Shown piece by piece: positions 7,702-13,857 of a stretch of 13,857 nucleotides of DNA. The notes beneath the pieces are model-generated. The model was not told the DNA's origin. It was given only the letters and a program-made list of their open reading frames with translations, and made no database searches. Position 1 is the stretch's first letter; each line of letters opens with the position of its first letter. The position numbers and the translations under genes were made by a program. The stretch is taken from positions 1 to 13,857 of the forward strand of contig JALSJL010000345.1 of the NCBI GenBank assembly GCA_026989405.1, given 5' to 3'. Origin of the DNA: Marinosulfonomonas sp. Lineage in GTDB: Bacteria; Pseudomonadota; Alphaproteobacteria; Rhodobacterales; Rhodobacteraceae.

Positions 7702-10156
7702 CCTTTATCAATGTCTTCAAACAGCCATAGAAGCCGGGGAGCTGGATCGCGCCCGTGGTAAAATGGCGCAGCGCCAGTTTCAGCAGTTGGCAGACAATTA
7801 CGCATCCTCGATGCCGCGCGAAGCCGCCGAAGCCTTAGCCGGTATTGATATGAAGACCGCCCTTGGCCGTGCGGCGACAACACGGCGTCATGCTGTTTTG
7901 GCGCAACTGCAAACCATGCGCCGCAATGAACAACGTTATGGTGGGTCTGATGTTAAACCGCAAAAGATTGTGGATGATATGGAAGATGTTGGAAAGATGC
8001 AGGATGCCTATACACGCCAGTTTATGGGGTCTGTAGGCAATTTTTTGCAAACCCATAGCAAAAATCTGGTTGGCAATGTTAGAGAGCGCGCCTTGTTGCT
8101 GGACGTGGTTCGAGAATTGCACGGGGAAGCCACCGGCAGTGCGTCAGCAAAATTGATGGCGAAAGCAATCAGGGATGCGCAGAACCGCGCCCGGGCGTTA
8201 TTTAACGCACACGGTGGCGATATTGGCGAATTGGCAGATCGGGGCCTTCGGCACGCGCATTCGCGCCAGAAAATCACCAAGGCCGGATTTAAGTCCTGGC
8301 GCGACGAGATATCCACCAAGCTGGACTGGAACCGGATCATTGATCACCAGACCGGCAAACCTTTTACCAGCGAGGTGGGTGGGCGCCCGAACCGTGCCGC
8401 AGCCGACCGGTTTCTAAAGGCCGTTTATGACGATATCACAACTGCCGGCTGGAAAGACAGATCCCCCTCTATGGCGACGGGCGGCAAGGCGCTTTACAAC
8501 ACCCGCGCAGAAGCCCGCGTGTTACACTTTAACGATGCCGACGACTGGATGAGCTATAACGACCTATTCGGCGATGCCAATCCGTTTGATGCGATTGTGG
8601 ACGAACTTAGCGGGTTGGCGCGCGACATCGCGCTGATGAAGACATTCGGACCAAATCCAAAAGCGGGCCTGGAACACGCTTCACAGGTGATGCAGCGCAA
8701 CGCTGCATTAAGTTTGGATCCAAAGAATATCGAGCTGATAGATAAAAAGACAAAACTGGCGCGCGTGATGCTGGGAGATATAACAGGCGAAAACAACGTG
8801 CCGGCAAATCATGCAATGGCGGCGTTCTTTGCCGGTACCCGCGAGGTCATAGTCTCGTCCAAGCTTGGTTCAGCCACAATATCGGCATTGAGCGATTGGG
8901 TGACCATGCGCAGCGCGGCCAAAGCCATCGGGATGAACCCGAACAATCTATTCAAACGGGAAATGGATTTGATGGCGAGCAATGCCACCAAAGAAACGGC
9001 CGCGCGGATGGGGTATGTGGCAGATACTTTGTCGCAAACCAATGCGGCTTCGATCCGGTTTATGGGGGATATCTGGTCGCCCCAGATAACAAAGCGGATA
9101 AGCAGTTTTGCACTGCGCGTTAACGGGCTTTCGTTTGTGACAGACATGCGCCGGATTGCTTTCAAGATGGAATTCGCCGGTCATCTGGCTGACAACGCCG
9201 GCCGTCGGTTAAATGATATGGATCCAGAGTTACAAAAGATATTCCGCGAAAGTGGATTTACCGAGGCAGACTGGGATCTGCTGCGGGACGCCAATGCGTT
9301 GTTTACGGCCGACAACGGCGCGACCTTTCTGTCGCCAAGTTATTGGCTTGAACACACGAACGCCCCGCGCGCGCAAGCCGAGGACTTGGCAATCCGTCTT
9401 GAGACATTGTCCGAGGAATGGATGGAGTTCGCTATTCCAAGTACGTCGCTGGAAGGGAAGGCGTTTTTGAAAGGAACTGCAGCACCAGGATCCGTCGGTG
9501 GCGAGATAATGCGCTCGTCGATCATGTTTAAAAGCTATGCGATATCGCTGCAACTAAATCAGTATCGTCATGTTATGGCGATGCCAACAGGTTTGGCGCG
9601 GGCGCAATACGTCGCGTCCATAAGTGCGCAAATGATCATCATGGGGGCGATGGCAGTTCAGCTGAAGGAGATTGTCAAGGGGCGTGATCCATTGCCTATG
9701 GATAATCCTAAGTTTTGGGCGGCCGCACTGATGCAAGGTGGCGGCGTCGGCATTTTCGGCGATTTCTTTGCATCGGAAACAAGTCGTGCAGGTGGTGGAT
9801 TTGCGGAAACGCTGGCAGGTCCAGTTGTGGGCTTAGGTGGCGATATTTTGCGAGTTGTGGCTTCAAATGTTGCGTCTATTGCCGCTGGTGATGGAACGAA
9901 TTTCGGCCGAGATTTTGTAAACTTGGCGAGGTACAACGCGCCGTTAACTACGAACTGGTACACCCGTCTCGTCACGGATCGGCTGGTTTGGGATCAAGTA
10001 CAGGATTTCCTTGATCCTGAAGCGCGCAGCCAGTGGCGGCGATCGGAGCGCAAGCGCGCCCGTGAGTACGGCAACACGAGCTGGTGGGATCGGGGCGAGC
10101 TGTTGCCGAACCGTGCGCCAGATATTTCCAACGCAGCAGGGGAGTTATTCCAGTGA
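7694..10156 (+). CDS. Large internal virion/ejection protein, C-terminal half of gp16-like polyprotein family
   Basis: The product has 820 residues from the ATG chosen by the ribosome-binding site. The N-terminus (MPSLYQCLQTAIEAGEL) resembles the beginning of a helical domain that follows the enzymatic half in giant podoviral ejection proteins. The body is helical. The last 200 residues carry the most recognisable pattern: IMFKSYAISLQLNQYRH, then KGRDPLPMDNPKFWAAAL, a QGGGVGIFGDF motif, ETLAGPVVG, then NWYTRLVTDR and DPEAR..RR..R.REYG..WW. This tail recurs in internal virion proteins of many podoviruses and prophages. It may be what Pfam calls an LPD38-type polyvalent-associated domain, though I am unsure of that number. 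Mildly hydrophobic helices near residues 640-720 could touch membrane. No catalytic motif is seen. It overlaps the upstream gene by eight bases and the tail fibre gene by four. Confidence 0.7.
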   Translation: MPSLYQCLQTAIEAGELDRARGKMAQRQFQQLADNYASSMPREAAEALAGIDMKTALGRAATTRRHAVLAQLQTMRRNEQRYGGSDVKPQKIVDDMEDVGKMQDAYTRQFMGSVGNFLQTHSKNLVGNVRERALLLDVVRELHGEATGSASAKLMAKAIRDAQNRARALFNAHGGDIGELADRGLRHAHSRQKITKAGFKSWRDEISTKLDWNRIIDHQTGKPFTSEVGGRPNRAAADRFLKAVYDDITTAGWKDRSPSMATGGKALYNTRAEARVLHFNDADDWMSYNDLFGDANPFDAIVDELSGLARDIALMKTFGPNPKAGLEHASQVMQRNAALSLDPKNIELIDKKTKLARVMLGDITGENNVPANHAMAAFFAGTREVIVSSKLGSATISALSDWVTMRSAAKAIGMNPNNLFKREMDLMASNATKETAARMGYVADTLSQTNAASIRFMGDIWSPQITKRISSFALRVNGLSFVTDMRRIAFKMEFAGHLADNAGRRLNDMDPELQKIFRESGFTEADWDLLRDANALFTADNGATFLSPSYWLEHTNAPRAQAEDLAIRLETLSEEWMEFAIPSTSLEGKAFLKGTAAPGSVGGEIMRSSIMFKSYAISLQLNQYRHVMAMPTGLARAQYVASISAQMIIMGAMAVQLKEIVKGRDPLPMDNPKFWAAALMQGGGVGIFGDFFASETSRAGGGFAETLAGPVVGLGGDILRVVASNVASIAAGDGTNFGRDFVNLARYNAPLTTNWYTRLVTDRLVWDQVQDFLDPEARSQWRRSERKRAREYGNTSWWDRGELLPNRAPDISNAAGELFQ

Positions 10157-11655
10157 CCACAGCAGCATTCACACCATCCCCGACCTACACCATCGCTGGC
10201 ACGGGGCCATATTCGATCACGCACCCTTACAGCGACGGCGACGAAATTCTAGTCGAAGTGTGGGCCGGAGCCGTAAAAACCGACCTTGTCAAAGATGTCG
10301 ACTACACAGTTTCGCCGGATGCCGGGGGATCAACAACAACCGGCGACATTACACTTAGCGCCGGAGCGGCCACAACGCATGCAGGAAGCACTTTGGTGCC
10401 ACGACGAAAAACAGTAACCGCGCAGGGCTGGCTGGGGCTAACCGGCCCGCGCGAAAAAGGACTTGAGGCGCAACTGGACCGAAACGTGATGTCCAGTCAG
10501 GACACGCAGGAAGGAATGGATCGTTCAATTAAAGTGGTCAGTGGCGCGATTTCAGCCCTGCCGGGCGTTGATGCCAGGAAAGGTAAGGCGTTACGTTTTG
10601 ATGAAATCACTGGCGATGTGGGAGTTACCAGTGAAGATCCGGATAAAATTCTGGCGCTAGCGCAACTGGCAGCATCTGATGCTGCGGCGGACGCCGTTAG
10701 CACTGCATCTGACCGCGCGCAGACCGGACTAGATGTTGGGCTGTCATCTGCCGCTGCGACCAAGGCTTCCGATTGGGCGGAGGAGGTAGAAGGCACCGAG
10801 GTCGAAATAGGTCAATATTCAGCCCTGCACCACGCAGCCAAAGCGGCAGAATCTGCAGCAAGTATAACCCCGTACACGCATCCCAATCACACTGGTGACG
10901 TCACGAGCGCAGGGGATGGGGGGCAGACCATTGCGGCGCGCGCTGTAACCTTTGCAAAAATGCAAGCCGTGGCCACCTCGAAGGTGCTAGGCCGTGTTAC
11001 TACGGGATCGGGTGACGCCGAGGAGTTAACAGGTTCACAAATAACACAGCTTCTTGACGCGCCATTGGTGGACTTGGCTGGAATTACCTACACTGCTGGT
11101 GACCTGCTATACTACGATGGAACAAACCTCGTTAACCTTGGCATCGGTATAGCGGGGCAGGCATTGGTGACAAACGCTGGTGCAACTGCGCCGGAGTGGG
11201 GTGGTGCTGGTAAAGTATTACAGGTTGTTAACTATCAAACAGGGGTACTAGCGACAGGTACGGGTGTTATTGCCAATGATGATACAATACCCCAGAATAC
11301 TGAAGGCACTCAATTTATGTCTCTCGGTATAACTCCAAAATCTGCTACAAGCACATTGCACATTTCTGTAAGTATTAATACTGGATACGGTGCAAACTCG
11401 CCTATTACTACCGCGCTGTTCGTAGACAGTGTAGCTGACGCGCTGGCCGCAGTAATTGAATATGAAGTAAATGGCGGGCAGGCTAATCACACGCTGTTAC
11501 ACGCCGTTGCTTCTGGAAGCACCACTGCGCGTACATACAAAGTTAGGGCAGGTCACGCAAGTGGTTCTTTGGTTAGCTTCAATGGCCACGGCGGCGCGGC
11601 TCGTTTTGGGGGCGTTATGGGGTCTGGTATTACAATTATGGAGGTGTCGGCATGA
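10153..11655 (+). CDS. Tail fibre protein with T7 gp17-like N-terminal attachment region
   Basis: The product has 500 residues from a GTG that overlaps the previous stop by four bases, with an AGGGGAG-like site upstream. The ATG at 10084 is rejected because its extra 23 residues break the family pattern. Residues 1-128 resemble the virion-binding domain of podoviral fibres: a FTPSPTYTIAGTGPYSITHP start, VEVWAGAVKTDLVKDVDYT, a beta strand with LVPRRKTV, then a helix ending in MDRSIKV. Residues about 165-235 are an Ala-rich helix holding ASDWAEEVEGTEVE, which recurs in phage fibres. Residues 240-255 carry THPNHTGDVTSAG, and the next 50 contain FAKMQAVATSKVLGR..TGSGDAEELT, a common fibre module. 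Residues about 356-500 form the beta-rich tip (NDDTIPQNTEG, ITPKSATSTLHISV), presumably the receptor-binding part. Base composition drops in the tip, which suggests module exchange. Confidence 0.85.
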   Translation: MTTAAFTPSPTYTIAGTGPYSITHPYSDGDEILVEVWAGAVKTDLVKDVDYTVSPDAGGSTTTGDITLSAGAATTHAGSTLVPRRKTVTAQGWLGLTGPREKGLEAQLDRNVMSSQDTQEGMDRSIKVVSGAISALPGVDARKGKALRFDEITGDVGVTSEDPDKILALAQLAASDAAADAVSTASDRAQTGLDVGLSSAAATKASDWAEEVEGTEVEIGQYSALHHAAKAAESAASITPYTHPNHTGDVTSAGDGGQTIAARAVTFAKMQAVATSKVLGRVTTGSGDAEELTGSQITQLLDAPLVDLAGITYTAGDLLYYDGTNLVNLGIGIAGQALVTNAGATAPEWGGAGKVLQVVNYQTGVLATGTGVIANDDTIPQNTEGTQFMSLGITPKSATSTLHISVSINTGYGANSPITTALFVDSVADALAAVIEYEVNGGQANHTLLHAVASGSTTARTYKVRAGHASGSLVSFNGHGGAARFGGVMGSGITIMEVSA

Positions 11656-12029
11656 AATATAAAGTTGTAAAAAATGCCAAGGGGGTCGTGGTCGCATTTG
11701 GCCCTAATACAAAGCAATACGTCCCGAATATCACAAAAGGCGATGCGCTGGATTTCGTGGACGTGATGCCCGTATTAGTTAAGAACCCCAACGACTTTTC
11801 GCACACACGTCGCCAATTCCGTATGCTCCTAACAGATGCACACGAGGCCGAGATTAAAGCAGCATTCCAAGCATTAAAACGCGGCAAGGTCAAACGTGCT
11901 TTGCGTATCTGGTGGAACGACGAAACCATCTATCGCTGGGACGATGTGGAAATGCAGAAGATTTTGAAGCTGGTAACACCAGCAACAGCGGCGGCAATCG
12001 AGGCCGCTTGGATTGGAAAAATTGTATGA
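11652..12029 (+). CDS. Small tail-fibre-linked protein, unknown function
   Basis: The product has 125 residues. The start is firm: GGAGGTG lies five bases before the ATG, and the ATGA overlap couples it to the fibre gene. The first 35 residues form beta strands with Val and Tyr (MKYKVVKNAKGVVVAFG). The rest is helical, with RRQFRMLLTDAHEAEIKAAFQAL, a basic KRGKVKRALRIWW stretch and a C-terminal helix. Small proteins with a similar RRQF...L helix and a closing helix often follow phage fibre genes and are commonly annotated as fibre assembly or hypothetical proteins. A chaperone or accessory role for the fibre is therefore reasonable but is inferred from position. There is no signal peptide or membrane segment. 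Confidence 0.65.
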   Translation: MKYKVVKNAKGVVVAFGPNTKQYVPNITKGDALDFVDVMPVLVKNPNDFSHTRRQFRMLLTDAHEAEIKAAFQALKRGKVKRALRIWWNDETIYRWDDVEMQKILKLVTPATAAAIEAAWIGKIV

Positions 12030-12364
12030 CGCGGGATAAGGCAAAATCGTTCATTACCGTTGATCGCGTGATCGCAATTATTGGCTTTCTTGGGCTGTTT
12101 GTTGGTCTTGGTATATCTTGGGGTATCACGCAGGGCGATATCAAGGCCAACGCGCGCGAAGTGGCCGATGTTCGGGTGGATTTCGTGGCTGCGGATGCCG
12201 CGATGCAATCTGCGAACGCAACGCGATTTCGCCGCATTGATGCAACAAACGACGGCTTAACTGCAACAATCACAACGCAGGCCGTTTTGCTGGAACGTAT
12301 TGTTACCACCACAGAGTTTATCCAGCGCGACGTAAGTAAGCTTGTTGATCAGGGAGGGAATTGA
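12026..12364 (+). CDS. Single-TM membrane protein of the lysis cassette, unknown family
   Basis: The product has 112 residues from an ATG that overlaps the previous stop (ATGA). The longer reading from 11912 only repeats out-of-frame sequence of the upstream gene and is discarded. Residues 1-13 are charged (MTRDKAKSFITVD). Residues 14-33 form one clear transmembrane helix (VIAIIGFLGLFVGLGISWGI). About 75 hydrophilic helical residues follow, rich in Ala, Asp and Thr, without proline and probably coiled. With the basic end inside, this tail would face the periplasm, as in inner-membrane spanins or membrane-anchored regulators of lysis. The position just before holin-like and endolysin genes supports a lysis role. 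No lipobox or cysteine is present. The ribosome-binding site is weak, so translation probably depends on coupling. The function is inferred only. Confidence 0.6.
   Translation: MTRDKAKSFITVDRVIAIIGFLGLFVGLGISWGITQGDIKANAREVADVRVDFVAADAAMQSANATRFRRIDATNDGLTATITTQAVLLERIVTTTEFIQRDVSKLVDQGGN
12351..12358 (+). promoter_or_regulatory. Ribosome-binding site for the GTG start at 12367
   Basis: AGGGAGGG lies eight bases before a GTG at 12367 and sits in the last codons of the preceding gene. It shows that translation is meant to begin here, in the frame that later must shift to encode the membrane helix. Confidence 0.55.
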
Positions 12365-12366
12365 TT

Positions 12367-12544
12367 GTGAATGAACTTACCGAAGTTGCAGTAGCCGCGA
12401 CAAATGAACTGATTGAATGGAGTGTGGTTGGCGATCGCGCTGGTGATCTCGCTTCTGGTCAATCTGCTGCTTGGCTGGTTGTTATGGAAAATGCGGGACA
12501 AATACACTGATCATCTGGAGGCGCATTATGACAATATCGGTTAG
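12367..12544 (+). CDS. Small holin-like membrane protein, apparently interrupted by a +1 frameshift
   Basis: Two short reading frames together make one sensible protein. The first begins at the GTG at 12367 with a strong ribosome-binding site and gives VNELTEVAVAATNELIEW, an acidic amphipathic helix. In the same frame it then continues with a non-membrane-like tail to the stop at 12508-12510. The second frame, open from 12413 to 12544, gives VWLAIALVISLLVNLLLGWL, a strong transmembrane helix, then WKMRDKYTDHLEAHYDNIG. Neither TTG 12413 nor GTG 12422 has a ribosome-binding site. Skipping one base near 12421 joins them into a 58-residue, single-TM protein of class-III-holin size, ending inside the endolysin start. 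I see no known slippery heptamer, so a mutation or a sequencing error is as likely as programmed frameshifting. A second holin or antiholin role is inferred from place and size. Confidence 0.5.
12517..12521 (+). promoter_or_regulatory. Ribosome-binding site that fixes the endolysin start
   Basis: GGAGG lies six bases before the ATG at 12528. It rules out the GTG-type start at 12471, whose additional residues are an out-of-frame reading of the upstream membrane-protein gene. Confidence 0.75.
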
Positions 12545-13148
12545 AGACATCGCGAGCGCAATCGTAGCTCGCGAGGGTGGCTATGTGAATGATCCGGATG
12601 ATCCGGGTGGTGCGACGAATTACGGTGTGACGATTGGCACCATGCGCCGTCTCGGGATTGATCTGGATGGCGACGGTGATGTGGACGTGGATGATGTGAA
12701 ACTTCTGTCGGTCGTTCAGGCAACGGACATCTTCGTTAAGCATTATTTCGAGCGCCCCCGGATTTCTTTGTTGCCAACGGAATTGCAGGCCAGTGTGTTT
12801 GACATGTACGTGAATGCTGGCGGAGCGGCCGTGAAAATATTGCAACGCCTTGTTGGCGACTTTGGTGAGGGAGTAACTGTGGATGGTGCGCTTGGCCCGC
12901 AGACGGCCGCGGCTGTCGTCAGAGCAATGCAGAAGGCCGGAGGCTTCTTTGTTGACGCATACGGTATCGCACGTCGCAACTACTATTATTCGTTGGCTGA
13001 CCGCCGGATCACGTCGCGGAAATACGCAATGCGGCGCGGCGGCGGTAAAGGCGGATGGATTATTCGTGCCGAGGAATTTATTTCCGCGAAGTACGATTTC
13101 ACAGACGCACAACACAGAGAGAGGGTTTCAGCATGGGTTGGTTCTTAA
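12528..13148 (+). CDS. Endolysin: GH108 N-acetylmuramidase with C-terminal peptidoglycan-binding domain
   Basis: The product has 206 residues and cleaves the glycan backbone of peptidoglycan at the end of infection. The GH108 signature is at residues 14-35: AREGGYVNDPDDPGGATNYG, with Glu16 as the expected catalytic acid. It is followed by a GVTIGTMRRLG segment. Residues 45-56 (DLDGDGDVDVDD) read as a calcium-binding EF-hand or dockerin-like loop. KHYFERPRI and LQASVFDMYVNAG complete the catalytic domain. Residues about 116-175 (VTVDGALGPQTAAAV...) match the C-terminal peptidoglycan-binding domain usual in this family. There is no signal peptide or signal-anchor segment, so export needs a holin. 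The start overlaps the upstream membrane gene by 17 bases and the end overlaps the downstream holin gene by 16, forming a compact lysis cassette. Confidence 0.92.
   Translation: MTISVRDIASAIVAREGGYVNDPDDPGGATNYGVTIGTMRRLGIDLDGDGDVDVDDVKLLSVVQATDIFVKHYFERPRISLLPTELQASVFDMYVNAGGAAVKILQRLVGDFGEGVTVDGALGPQTAAAVVRAMQKAGGFFVDAYGIARRNYYYSLADRRITSRKYAMRRGGGKGGWIIRAEEFISAKYDFTDAQHRERVSAWVGS
12550..12574 (+). repeat. Perfect inverted repeat in the first codons of the endolysin gene
   Basis: TCGCGAGC (12550-12557) and GCTCGCGA (12567-12574) are perfect complements separated by nine bases, giving an eight-base GC-rich hairpin in the mRNA about 22 bases after the start codon. It overlaps the codons up to catalytic Glu16. 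It may be coincidental, but could slow or tune translation. Confidence 0.45.
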
Positions 13149-13687
13149 AGCTATTTGGTATTGGCGGCGGTACGAATGCGATCGTGGAGACGATCGAGGT
13201 CTTTCGTCCAAACGCCGAGCGATCTGCACAACGTGCGAGTGATGCCGATGACGCCGTGATGACGCAATACTCGTCTGAATTTAACGCGCGCAACAATCGC
13301 GGCTGGTTCGATCAGCTGGTTGATGGCTTAAACCGGCTACCACGTCCGTTAATGGTGTTCAGTATCTTCGGGCTTCTGATTTACACTCCGATTGATCCGC
13401 TGAAAATGACGGAAGTGTTTACCGCCTGGGCTTTGATACCAGCCGGCCTTTGGGCAATCGCTTCTGTAATCGTCGGGTTTTATTTCGGCGGACGGATGCA
13501 GTTGAAAGGTCAAGACTTCCAAGCACAAATGGGAGCCGCAGCCGCAATGGCCCCGGAGGTAATTGCAAACATCGCACGGATCCGTGAGCTACGGTATGAC
13601 AGCGTAAACGTGGCGGCAGATGATACGGACATCAAGGCCGGTGCTGGCGACAATCAGGCAGTTTCGGACTGGCAAAACCAGTCCTGA
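13133..13687 (+). CDS. Holin, GTA '3TM' holin family
   Basis: The product has 184 residues. GAGAGAGGG seven bases before the ATG fixes the start; the longer reading from 13055 is a shadow of the endolysin gene. The diagnostic block is residues 57-118: GWFDQLVDGLNRLPRPLMVF, then a transmembrane helix (about 71-87), an IDPLKMTEVF link, and a second helix from about 96 ending in VIVGFYFGGR. This is the 'NRLPRPL...DP..........P..lW...g.ivgFYFGaR' pattern of holins used by alphaproteobacterial gene transfer agents and prophages. The N-terminus (MGWFLKLFGIGG) is amphipathic and could be the third membrane contact. Residues 120-184 are hydrophilic, probably cytoplasmic. It would permeabilise the inner membrane and release the endolysin. 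It is the last phage gene before the attachment site, so it also ends the late operon. Confidence 0.88.
   Translation: MGWFLKLFGIGGGTNAIVETIEVFRPNAERSAQRASDADDAVMTQYSSEFNARNNRGWFDQLVDGLNRLPRPLMVFSIFGLLIYTPIDPLKMTEVFTAWALIPAGLWAIASVIVGFYFGGRMQLKGQDFQAQMGAAAAMAPEVIANIARIRELRYDSVNVAADDTDIKAGAGDNQAVSDWQNQS
13666..13684 (+). terminator. Hairpin at the end of the holin gene, possible transcript end
   Basis: GGACTGG and CCAGTCC pair perfectly around a CAAAA loop, and the stop codon follows at once. It overlaps the last six codons of the holin gene. No U-tract follows directly; a run of seven T appears only about 40 bases later (13724-13730). It may therefore protect the 3' end or mark a non-canonical terminator rather than act as a classical intrinsic one. 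Confidence 0.35.
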
Positions 13688-13773
13688 AATGTTATGGATA
13701 TTGACGGATGTTCACATGCTGTTCTTTTTTTGGGGATCATGTAAGCTATTGAATACATGCAATTAGAACGTAA

Positions 13774-13818
13774 TTTGTAATCAGTAGGTCCGCGGTTCGA
13801 GTCCGTGTGGGGGCACCA
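13774..13818 (+). other. Prophage attachment site: displaced 3' part of tRNA-Thr(TGT)
   Basis: The sequence reads as the 3' half of a tRNA. It starts with anticodon loop TTTGTAA (anticodon TGT at 13776-13778), then TCAGT stem strand, AGGTC variable loop, CGCGG stem, TTCGAGT T-loop, CCGTG stem, TGGGGGC acceptor strand, A discriminator and CCA at 13816-13818. The bases before it (ending GAACGTAA) do not supply the matching 5' anticodon strand ACTGA, and no D-arm or 5' acceptor strand lies upstream. It is therefore a fragment, not a gene. Tyrosine-recombinase phages often recombine in a tRNA anticodon region and carry the 3' end on attP. The intact tRNA and probably the integrase should lie at the other prophage end, left of the window. 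The identity as Thr rests on the anticodon. Confidence 0.8.
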
Positions 13819-13857
13819 CTCTCTCATTTCATATTGTCCAGTGACATCCGGTTTGCT
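13819..13857. other. Host chromosomal flank
   Basis: The 39 bases after the CCA of the tRNA fragment should be original host sequence downstream of the tRNA gene. They contain no gene and no clear terminator. With the 86 bases between the holin stop and the att core, also without a gene, this is the only non-coding DNA of any length in the window. Confidence 0.55.

Noticed and set aside
12410..12430. Programmed frameshift site in the small membrane gene
   Set aside because: No known slippery heptamer or stop-codon-linked +1 signal is present in the frame being read; kept only as one possible explanation.
12459..13115. Minus-strand reading frame of 218 codons opposite the endolysin
   Set aside because: The composition (many His, Cys, Arg, Ile) is that of an antisense reading of the clearly recognised GH108 gene.
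13701..13730. TTGACG as a promoter -35 box before the att site
   Set aside because: At 17 bases' distance there is only a C/T run and no TATAAT-like box.
13714..13760. Two direct ACATGC copies 41 bases apart, considered as integrase arm-type sites
   Set aside because: Six bases are too short to distinguish from chance, and no further copies are seen in the available flank.
1..13857. CRISPR array, insertion sequence or cargo (moron) gene
   Set aside because: No repeated spacer units, transposase motifs or non-phage genes were found; the genes are contiguous up to the att site.

Overview
The window is the right-hand end of an integrated podovirus-type prophage, together with its attachment site and 39 bases of flanking host DNA. 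All genes lie on the + strand. The host is probably an alphaproteobacterium: the lysis genes are of the GH108 endolysin and gene-transfer-agent '3TM' holin types common in that class, and GC content is moderate to high. The genus cannot be settled from the sequence.

Layout. Bases 2-7701 hold a T7-like nozzle and ejection module: the C-terminal part of a tail nozzle protein (gp12-like), a small internal virion protein (gp14-like), a 696-aa internal virion protein (gp15-like) and a 1228-aa multidomain ejection protein (gp16-like). Bases 7694-10156 encode an 820-aa protein that looks like the second half of the large ejection protein of related phages. Bases 10153-11655 encode a tail fibre with a T7 gp17-like head-binding region and an exchangeable C-terminal tip, followed by a small fibre-linked ORF. 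Bases 12026-13687 form a lysis cassette: a single-TM protein, an apparently frameshifted small holin-like gene, a GH108 muramidase and a GTA-type holin. Bases 13774-13818 are the 3' part of a tRNA-Thr(TGT) gene, from anticodon loop to CCA, which is the prophage attachment site.

How the parts work together. Nearly all genes overlap by a few bases or abut and have clear Shine-Dalgarno sequences, so this looks like one late transcript with translational coupling. The nozzle forms the DNA exit channel. The internal proteins would be ejected to build the trans-envelope tunnel, with the lysozyme domain opening peptidoglycan. The fibre selects the host, and the last genes lyse the cell.

The most unusual point is the domain content of the 1228-aa ejection protein. 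It carries a muramidase domain, a DdrB-like ParB-fold domain and a C-terminal segment that resembles a RelA/SpoT (p)ppGpp synthetase with the expected acidic residues. If correct, a nucleotide-signalling or toxin-like enzyme would be delivered from the virion. Secondary points are an out-of-frame 64-aa ORF with a good ribosome-binding site inside that gene, and the frameshifted membrane-protein gene in the lysis cassette.
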